Source: Gigaspora rosea (taxonomy: Eukaryota; Glomeromycota; Glomeromycetes; Diversisporales; Gigasporaceae). Taken from it: a stretch of DNA of 64,000 nt. Each line of letters starts with the position of its first letter. Positions within the stretch are counted from its first letter, which is position 1. This document shows, in pieces, positions 56,570-64,000 of this stretch. The DNA is taken from the NCBI GenBank assembly GCA_003550325.1, contig QKWP01000805.1:117117-181116 (forward strand), given 5' to 3'. The notes under the pieces were generated by a model. It worked only from the letters and a program-made list of their open reading frames with translations. It was not told the DNA's origin and ran no database searches. Both the position numbers and the translations under genes were made by a program.

Positions 56570-58740
56570 ATGTCTGAACTTGGAACTCACAAACAATACG
56601 TCGGGTACAGTGGTAAGTTCTATAACTTGCAATCTGGCTCTAATAAAAATTCATTCATTTTTCTAAGCAATATTTAACTTCTTAGCTCTGAAAAACTATT
56701 TTGAAACCCAAAACAAGGTGTCGTACTGCAGTTTTCTCGAGCTTAATCGAGATGTAATAATTTCTTCTTTGCCTGCGAATGCTAAATGGAAAGAGCTTGA
56801 CCATACTTGGATGATAAATTTCAATCGAGAAGCGAAACGCATTTTACAGCATAAAGATTATAAAGACCTAAAAGAGAAGGTGTGTTTTTTTTTTATTTGC
56901 AAAGAGAGGGTAACTCCTAATTGCTCCGAATACTCGCACCGGTTAGGAGAACTACTGGGTTTTGATTCTGGTACCCACTCCAGCTTTTGGAGCTCAGACG
57001 CCCAACTTTAGGTAAAAGTCTGCTGGTTCTGGAAGAGGGATAGCATATGTATTTTTACCTTAATAAAAAAGATGATGCACTGTATGGACCAATTTTCAGA
57101 ATGATATAGTCAATTCTTTCTATAATGAACTGTTGGTTCTGGCTGTTAAAAAAAGTTCGCTATATAAAATTACTATGTTTCTTAAGAAATTATATTATAA
57201 AATCAAAAATTTTTAGTTCATTATATACAGAGTTCGTTATAGAGAGGTTCGGTATAAAGGGAGTTGACTGTAGATAATTACATAGTAGGCTCATATGATA
57301 CTTATCTCATTACAGGTAAATTAGGAGAGAAGTAAGAATGGCTTACAAACATACTAGAGAGGAATAATAAAACAACACAAAAGGGTAGGATATTATAATT
57401 CAATGATATGATGTTTATTTAATTAAACCTGTAATTAAGATGTTTAATTACATCGAAAACCTAAACTTTTTACTATAGTGTAACGGTTGAGTTGGGAGAG
57501 CGGTAAACCAATATAGACAATAATGCCAATTAAAGCTCCAACCGATTATGGAATAAGAAGATAATTAAGTGAAGGCGGTATGAAAAGTATCGGTAATCCG
57601 GGTTAATGTTCAAAGGGAATCAAGGTAAGAGGATTTGTACAAAGTTCAATTAGGGTCGGAATCACGTGAACAATTTTAAAAGCTTAACCAACCTCGTTAC
57701 GCAGAATTCGGGTTATAATAAGCCAATACGAAGTTACAAGTCAATTCAGTCCGTCGAATTGAGTCTCGCAAGGTTTATTAAGATTAAAGTCGAATTCAAA
57801 AGATAAGGGTTTTACTTTTATTATTGCATTTTTAATTGAACGTCAAACTTATTGTTTAGCTTTATTGAAATTCGAAGGTCTTATATACATTTTAGTTTCT
57901 ACAGCGTCTACGTTATAAATTTAGTGTTCACGCTAATCATTTAGCGTCTACGCGAAAAATTTAGCATCTACGCTGTAAATTTAGCGTCAACGCGAAAAAT
58001 TTAGCGTTAACGCGAAATTAAATGCACTGCGCTTTTGCCAACACATGAAATTCTATAGTTAATTATTTTCACAAGAAAACTACTAATTTTAGGGCTACTA
58101 TCAGATTCTGCGCGTGACGAAACTCATAACAAATATATAAAAAATATAATAGAATAATATATTTAAAAAAAATTAAAAATAAAAAATTCCGAAGTTCTTA
58201 TTTTCTATCTATTACAATAGGATTTAGTGCAAATCAATCTAAAGGAATTTGCGTACAATATAATTTACCACGAGAGTCCCGAATTGGTTCCGGATGAGTT
58301 TGATCCCCAAAACTCATGTTGTTGTTTAAACTGCCAAGATGAAATATTGCCACAAATTTCGGGACCAATCACTATATTCACATGTGGTCACATATTTCAT
58401 CTAAACTGCCTTGATCGCGACCTACTGCTTTCCACGCCACATTGCCAATATTGTCAAGATCCAAAAGATCCAGAAGAACAAGATGGCACTGATAGTTCTG
58501 GTAGCGATGATAATGATAGTGATGGTGATGGCATTGGTTCCAAGTCTGGCGTCGGTGCCGACATTGGTTTAGAGTCTGGTGTCGGTAACGACATTGGTTC
58601 CGAGTCTGGCGTCGGTGCTGACATTGGTTTCGAGTCTGGCGTCGGTAACGACATCAGTTCTAAGTCTGGCGTCGGTACCGAACCCCATCCTGATATTGGT
58701 AGTGGTAGAAAAGGTAGAAAACGTAATAATAATAGTAATC

Positions 58741-58803
<63 letters not shown>

Positions 58804-58824
58804 GTGATGGTAATATCGGCGAAG

Positions 58825-58869
<45 letters not shown>

Positions 58870-58923
58870 GTGATGGTAATATCGGCGAAGACGATAATAA
58901 TACAACAACAACAACATCATCAT

Positions 58924-58925
<2 letters not shown>
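56570..58925 (+). CDS. RING-finger protein, tandem copy 2
   Basis: Probable E3-ligase-type RING protein. Exons: 56570-56612, 56686-56879, 57316-57384 and 58221-58925. The N-terminal part has SFLELNRDVIISSLPANAKW and LDHTWMINFNREAKRI. The RING motif in the last exon is CLNCQDEI ... TCGHIFHLNCLDRD ... HCQYC, a C2-H-H/C2-type ligand set. An acidic DGTDSSGSDDNDSDGDG stretch follows, then five repeats of SGVG.DIG (58540-58680), then poly-Asn from (AAT)n. Exon 3 has two TAG stops (57322, 57352). Because its 69 bp and both borders are in phase 0, skipping it would keep an open frame. A solo LTR fills intron 3. The frame ends at TAA 58923 inside a serine tract; the same frame reopens to 59168. Confidence 0.75.
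57104..57275. mobile_element. TA-type MITE in intron 2 of RING copy 2
   Basis: The arms GTCAATTCTTTCTATAATGA and GTCAACTCCCTTTATACCGA (right end reversed) face each other. The equivalent copy is at about 54465-54632 in RING copy 1. It lies at the same position in both gene copies, so it is older than the duplication. Confidence 0.75.
57479..58216. mobile_element. Solo LTR, 738 bp, in intron 3 of RING copy 2
   Basis: Begins TGTAACGG and ends ATTACA, flanked by a 4-bp duplication ATAG (57475-57478, 58217-58220). Copy 1 of the gene is uninterrupted at this site. It contains a tandem array of a 20-bp CG-containing unit (57895-58020). It is relatively young, since it postdates the gene duplication. 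Confidence 0.8.
57895..58020. repeat. Tandem array, unit AATTTAGCGTCTACGCGAAA
   Basis: About six units of roughly 20 bp with the changes GTCTACGC, GTTCACGC and GTCAACGC. It lies within the solo LTR, where an enhancer-like U3 array would be expected. Confidence 0.8.
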
Positions 58926-58954
<29 letters not shown>

Positions 58955-59000
58955 GTCGTCGTCGTCATCATCATCGTCGTCGTCGTCATCATCATCATCT
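58540..59000 (+). repeat. Coding minisatellite and trinucleotide tracts
   Basis: 30-bp units encoding SGVG.DIG.E (58540-58680) are followed by (AAT)n (58741-58803, 58827-58870), then (CAA)n, (CATCAT)n and (CGT)n to about 59000. The tracts encode poly-Asn, poly-Thr and poly-Ser in the RING frame. Confidence 0.9.
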
Positions 59001-59168
59001 CCATATAATCTTCGTCGAAAGAAAGAATACGACTATGAACGTGGAACGAGAAAACGACGAAAAAATAAACCACAACAACCATCAAATGGTAATTCTGACA
59101 ATGGCGGTGGTGACGATAATAATGATCCACCATGTACAGGTTGTCCCGTTCATTGTCCTCCAAATTAA
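58926..59168 (+). other. Open frame continuing past the RING gene stop
   Basis: Same frame as the RING exon, separated from it only by TAA 58923-58925 in a run of TCA codons. It encodes poly-Ser, then YNLRRKKEYDYERGTRKRRK and the ending PPCTGCPVHCPPN. It looks like the original C-terminus, now cut off by a single codon change (TCA to TAA) or present only in some alleles. Confidence 0.55.
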
Positions 59169-59950
59169 ATAAATTACTATACTTTTTTGTACTAGTGACT
59201 ATGTGTTTTATCAATAAAGAATTGAATTTTTTTGTGGTTGATTTGATACTATCAATTGCTAATGAATTTGAATTTTGATAACATTCTTGATCATAACTTG
59301 CTCATCGATATTTTAGTCTTAAAATTTTGTTCCCAGACTGTATAACCAATTCAAAGCGTTATATTGCCACATTAGTTTTAGCACACTGACCACATTTTGG
59401 ATATAGCCATGATTTTATTGGTTGGTAGAAAGACATAAAACGGAATGTATGTATTTTATTAATCGATGCACCATGCACCGGTGATCAGGGACTGTCAGAA
59501 ATTTGGATCAAATTTTTCCAAATTTTTGCCAAAGGATTTTAATAACAAATTTATTTTCAATAAATCCTGAACAATAATACAATCTCAATAACGATATAAT
59601 AACGATAATATTACTATTCGTACTATTAAAAAAAAAACCATAATAATAACTATAAATTTTAGTTGTATACACTAATTCAAGAAATACTGCAATCGAATTC
59701 TAATTGTTAATAATCATCACTATAACACCTGCACTATATTTGTAATTATACTGCATTAGAAACCCCAATCGCTTATACATTATGTTACATGGCTCAATGT
59801 ATATACAAAAACATAATCAAAAAATTATCGTTACAAGAAATCGATCAACCGATTTAAAAAAAATCAGCAGGCTAAGCCGAGAATTGGCTTTGGCCGATTT
59901 TTTCAGTATTGACTAGGATCACTAGCATCTAGAGTCAAGGTTCGGCTTGA
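59169..59950. other. Convergent 3' region; no gene
   Basis: Between the 3' end of the RING gene and the 3' end of RPB6. It includes an AATAAAG polyadenylation-type signal at about 59212 for the RING gene. Nothing else is supported. Confidence 0.5.
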
Positions 59951-60895
59951 CTAGCGCCAGCTACTTGCATCTCTAGCATAGGCCTCGTCATCAGGTATGA
60001 TCAACTCCCTAACATGCCAATCCTCAAAACTCCCATCGGGAAGGAATCTTCGTACCATTAAAGGAATCTTTTTTTGACGAAGTTCCTTCTTTGCAATTTC
60101 GAGAGGATCGGTTTCATTATCACGATCAACGAGAATTGGTGCATTCATACTTTAAGAAAATTTCGATTAACATCATACTTATGGAAATGTATGAATAAAA
60201 AAGAAATACCACCTGATCTGTAAAGCTCTAGTACCCAATATTCTAGCCTTTTCGTATTTTGTCATATATGGAGTTGTGACTCTCTCTTTTTCTTGAACAA
60301 CTTTTTCGCCCTTATCAATATCCATACCAACACCACCCACGCCATTCGAGATGATTCCAACACCTCCTTGAATGTCCATATTCACGTCTCTTTGATCTTC
60401 AGCACCATAACCGCTTGGAAGATCCGGCTCAAGGTCATCTTCGGCGAGATCTTGCTCTGGATATTCGTCCTTACATAAAGTTCATAAATCCAAGATTTTA
60501 TATTCGTTAGTGCTGGTGCTTGGACAAAGTTGGTCATGTGAAATGGCAATATATAAAACTTTATTCCAATTCAAATCAAAATAGTTGGGCGTGTAAAAAC
60601 ACCTAACGCCAAAGATATTAGTCACAAGAAGAGATGCCGAAGAAATTCCTTAAACAATTCTACCGGTAGTGGCGAAATTGTTTTACCACTCGGGTTTACT
60701 TCCCCAGCATCTTTAGTCACAAATGCTTCGTGAAAATACTTACTAGATCGGATTCATGTCTGTTGACGGAATATTCCGAGTCGGGAATTAATTAACTTGT
60801 AGCAGAAAACTAATATAAAGAAATAACGTATAAATTATTCGAAACACCAACCCCCCGACGTCATTATCATCATAGCCGTACTCATCGTCAGACAT
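59951..60895 (-). CDS. RPB6: RNA polymerase subunit RPB6 (RPABC2)
   Basis: Small subunit shared by RNA polymerases I, II and III, needed for assembly and clamp stability. Three exons on the minus strand: 60895-60848 ([16 protein letters not shown]), 60469-60213 and 60149-59951, giving 167 residues. The N-terminal half is acidic ([19 protein letters not shown]), as in the family, followed by a glycine-rich spacer. The conserved core reads [23 protein letters not shown], then across the intron [20 protein letters not shown] and [18 protein letters not shown]. The second junction restores the invariant Ser codon (AG/T). Intron 1 is unusually long here (378 bp). The C-terminus runs a few residues beyond the usual ELI ending. 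Confidence 0.95.
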
Positions 60896-61362
60896 TGTTT
60901 TTGCTAAAATTTATATTTTCTACTTAGAAAGGATTTTTTAAAAGTTGAAAGAAATGAAAAATACAATTACTGAATTATATGTTGATGTAATATATCACGT
61001 GCTCGTAACAAATATCACAAATATCACATGCTTATTAGATATTTTTTGGCTTGTTTCGTATATTATTATGTATTGATATAAGACGCGCGTCGCGTTACTA
61101 AAGTAACGAGCCTTTAATCACGTGAAAGTTTAAACAATTTACCGAATAAAAGATCCTTAAATTTTTGCTACAACAGACAAATATATTAGACATGGAAATG
61201 AGAATAACAATGATGCTTCGTATGTAAACAAAATCGTCTAATCACATTTTGAATCGAATAATTAATACTAAATCTGATAACAATTAACGCAAAAAAAAAA
61301 AAAAAACCGGTCATGAAACTTATGACAAAAATTCCCATTAAAGGAAAAAAAAGAATACAAAA
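60896..61362. promoter_or_regulatory. RPB6 promoter / ANP32 3' region
   Basis: Holds GACGCGCGTCGCGTTAC (61082 region), a CG-rich island in AT-rich DNA, a TAATCACGTGAAAG box (61117 region) and repeats of AAATATCACA near 61010. The ACGCG core resembles fungal MCB-type cell-cycle boxes, but this is only a motif match. Confidence 0.35.
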
Positions 61363-63163
61363 TTAAACCCGTCGTTTCTTATTTTGTATTTTATCGTCTT
61401 CCTCGGTTGCTCCTCTTTTATACGTCGGATTTGATTCCGATGCATCCTCAGCTTCGTCATCTAGATCATCTTCTTCCTCAAGACCTTTCCGTCTTGAGGT
61501 TGATGCTGATGACGACGATGAGCCGACTGCACTAGTGGAAGGACGCTGAGATGGATCTATGTCTTCATCAGCTTCTGATATATCATCATCTTCGATTTCA
61601 TTTTCGTCAAACTCTTCATCTTCCTGTTCGTTAGATGGATGATAATCTTCCTCATCTTCTTCTTCGGTGTCTTCGGGAAGATCCTGTAAATTTCCATGAG
61701 GATTTATCTTATTAGAAATCGCTAATAACTATAGACTAAACGGTTTTATTTACATGAGCAAGTATTGATGATAAAATTTCTTCTTCAGAGTCAGCTTCTT
61801 GCTGACTTTCAGAATTATCTTCGTTATCTTCCTCTTCTTCTCGAAACGCTACAGATTTCCCTTTATCTCTTGAGGATACTTTCTCAACTTCAGGCTCTTC
61901 TTCAACTTCACTTGTTTCCTAAATTATAATAAAATTAAATTAAGCATTTGACAATTAGAGGTATAAGAATATAAATGTCAATTTTCCAACCAATTGTTGT
62001 TCTTCTTCGCTATCAGATACTTCTTCATTCTTTAAAATATTAAGAAATGGTTATTAAAATGTAAAAATAAAACTTTCTTGGGAATTTAAATAAAAATTAA
62101 ACCTACAGCATTTGTTTCTTGCTCTCCGTTTGAGTCATCACCAATTTCCTCATTGGTTTCAGAGCCAGAACCGACCTCCTCCTCGCTAACTTCAACTTCC
62201 TGATTTTCTTCCTCCTCTGAATCATCTAAATAAGTGGACTAATGATTAATCGATATATTGAATATAATTTATTGCTTGAAAACGTCAGCACCCGAATAGA
62301 ACCTGCACGCCCATTCAATCGCATGATCTCGGCGTCTTCATCCTCATCTTCATCTTCTTCAGCATCGCTCTCCTCCTCTGAGTCTATCGTTTTGCCCGTT
62401 CTATTGTTAAGTACTAGTTTCAGTTTTCCGTGTATTAACCTTGATATACAAATCCATTAATTAACACTTACCGATCTTCTTCATCGAGAGAATACAATTG
62501 TGGTATAACCTCGAATACTGCTTCCCGGTAGTTGGGAATTTGTGTGACAGGACATTCAACCAAGGTTAAATGTTTAAGATTTGGCAGGGCACGCTTCAAA
62601 ATTACGTATATAAGAATAGGATAGAGTATCAAAAATCGAATTGGATTCAGATCGGTTATAAGCCAATAATTTTGATTTTTGTGACCCGATTTAAGAAACT
62701 CAATAACCGCACGAAAAATTTTGTTTTACCAGAGGTTCAAGTGCTGATATTTCAACTATTCTATTGTTGCTCAGATCAAGATGGTTCAAATTTTCAAGCT
62801 TGGCATTTGCCAATATTTCTAGACCACCGACTATCTTATTATCGGATAGAGCGAGCTATAACGAAAAAACTTGTATTAGAATTTCGTGTTAATAGATTTA
62901 CCGAGTTATTAAAGAAATATTGTAACAGATACTCTTTTAAGCTTTGGCAACGGTGGAAAGCCATCTAAGGAATGAAGTTGAGTACAATTTAAGGAAAGTA
63001 ATTTTAGGTTGATCAGTTCGTTGAGGGGAGTAAAGTCTTTCCGATCTCCGGAAGTGCTAGTAATATTTGCAATGTTCACGATCTTTCGTTTGTCGAGATA
63101 TAACTCTTCTACTTCGGCTGGGTCTTCAAACTGAAGCTTGCTTTTAAAATCTTGGTCAGCCAT
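61363..63163 (-). CDS. ANP32: ANP32-like acidic leucine-rich nuclear protein
   Basis: ANP32 proteins are nuclear histone-binding chaperones and phosphatase/acetyltransferase inhibitors. Eight exons on the minus strand: 63163-62933, 62855-62730, 62593-62472, 62400-62303, 62225-62107, 62029-61991, 61918-61754 and 61683-61363; 406 residues. The leucine-rich repeats span about residues 20-160: [43 protein letters not shown] and the LRR cap ([20 protein letters not shown]). The long acidic tail (about 160-406) is rich in Glu/Asp and ends with the basic KNKKRRV-like nuclear signal (residues IQNKKRRV). Every exon after the cap is acidic and phase-compatible. The tail is about twice the length usual in animals. 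It diverges from the EHD gene. Confidence 0.93.
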
Positions 63164-63531
63164 ACCGAAAATTTTTTGGGAAAACGTGTGGTGTTGTGTT
63201 AGGGCAAAACAACGATTTCTAGTTGACTAAAAACGCGTTTATCCAGCAACACCGGCAAGAGTCAGCTTATAAAATATGTTCGAGCAGGGATGGTCTGATA
63301 GATTGACCAGTGACACAGACTATTTGACGGACCATGGTTTCGATTTCGGAAATGTCGATTGATTTTCGAAATTCGTGTACCTACAGTATAAAGTTATGCA
63401 TGTGCGCCTAAAGAATATAAAAATTAGATGCATATTACAATATATATTGTGTATTGATGAGATGGAAATAATTGGTCTTTTTCAAGTTATTCAAGTTGTT
63501 CAAGTTCACTTTTACATCGTAAAGTCATACC
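63164..63531. promoter_or_regulatory. Divergent promoter, ANP32 / EHD
   Basis: 368 bp between two starts pointing apart. A TATAAAG occurs at about 63388, some 145 bp before the EHD start. CAAGTT repeats TTCAAGTTATTCAAGTTGTT (63481-63500) lie just upstream of the EHD ATG. Confidence 0.45.
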
Positions 63532-64000
63532 ATGGCAAATTCCAAACGAGAAAAGGATTTTAACGGCAATGACGAATATAAAGCCATTACTGAAGGCTTG
63601 AAAAAGATTTACAACCAAAAAATAAAGGCATTGGAAACTACTTATAATTTTGAAGGGTTTCATTCACCTCCGCTAACAGATAGTGATATAGAAGCAAAGC
63701 CTATTGTACTACTCATGGGACAGTATTCGACCGGAAAAACCACTTTCATAAAATACTTATTAGAAAGAGAATATCCCGGTTCGTTTATTTATTTATTTAT
63801 TTATTTATTTTTTAAGCCAAATATGTGATTAAAGCTATAAAATTTAGTTTTTTTTTATTTCCAGGAAGTCATATAGGCGTAGAGCCAACAGTGAGTATTA
63901 GACAACCTTTCATTTTTATAAAAGAAGAGATGATATAGGTGAACTTTGGATGCTCCTATATATTTCTCAGACAAAGGAAAGGAAAATAGTCTTTGAAGAT
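63532..64000 (+). CDS. EHD: EHD-family dynamin-like ATPase, 5' part
   Basis: Membrane-remodelling ATPase of the EHD family, acting in endocytic recycling. Exon 1 is 63532-63778 and exon 2 is 63865-63890; further exons lie at the edge and beyond. The N-terminal helical region (YKAITEGLKKIYNQKIKALE, residues 16-35) is the family hallmark. It is followed by FHSPPLTDSDIEAKPIVLLM and the P-loop GQYSTGKT (residues 63-70), then GSHIGVEPT across intron 1, the start of switch I. Intron 1 begins with a (TTTA)n run. The continuation after EPT is unclear: the bases from 63937 may be a third exon, but they match the family poorly. The gene is incomplete at the window end. Confidence 0.9.

Noticed and set aside
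58579-59214. Long open frames with poly-Ile, poly-His and poly-Tyr on both strands
   Set aside because: Other-frame readings of the trinucleotide repeats in the RING exon.

Overview
Organism. The window is very AT-rich, its introns are short (mostly 65-100 bp, GT..AG), its telomere-like repeats are of the TTAGGG type, and it is saturated with DNA transposons. The recognisable proteins (RPF1, COQ7, RPB6, ANP32, an EHD-type ATPase, Sel1 repeats, a FAR1-like MULE transposase) suit a Mucoromycota-grade fungus. An arbuscular mycorrhizal fungus of the Rhizophagus/Glomeromycotina type is my best inference; no sequence here proves it.

Layout. Positions 1-50,000 are a transposon graveyard with no intact host gene. 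It holds a 1.2 kb A-tailed retroposon (750-1934), a 4.9 kb hAT element (2334-7272) carrying at least five later insertions including a whole-looking Tc1/mariner transposon with an intact DD34E transposase (3082-4783), and a tRNA-Cys-derived SINE (9291-10295) split by a TWA-duplicating MITE. Further on are a hAT element (15083-16530), a broken tyrosine-recombinase element with hairpin repeats (about 18079-21640), solo LTRs, and a decayed condensin subunit 3 (CAP-G/YCG1) gene spread over 24126-32860 and filled with nested elements. Next come a broken DDE transposon of a type I cannot place (38350-41842), a 6 kb MULE (about 42235-48200) and a hAT element carrying a Sel1-repeat fragment (49300-50021).

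Positions 50,000-64,000 are gene-dense: RPF1 (minus) and COQ7 (plus) diverge from a shared promoter; a RING-finger gene occurs as two diverged tandem copies (53934-54847 and 56570-58925); then RPB6 (minus), ANP32-like (minus) and an EHD-family ATPase (plus, running off the window), the last two again divergent. The working genes are housekeeping genes: ribosome biogenesis, ubiquinone synthesis, transcription, chromatin/nuclear regulation and membrane remodelling. They form no pathway together.

Most unusual pattern. At least nine elements have hAT hallmarks (8-bp target duplications, ends beginning CAGTG, TAGGG, TAGT or TAAT), and each is built largely from one short word repeated in both orientations. 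Each family uses a different word, for example CCGGTCC, TGTTCTCA, GGACATG, GTGCACAT, TCGACTTA or TTTGATT. Two elements share the same terminus but differ in word. This looks like rapid divergence of transposase-binding motifs. Other notable items are a putative PIF/Harbinger-like group (3-bp TWA duplications) linking several MITEs to the 38350-41842 element, eight regularly spaced hairpin repeats in the tyrosine-recombinase element, and an LTR insertion whose target duplication re-creates a splice acceptor.
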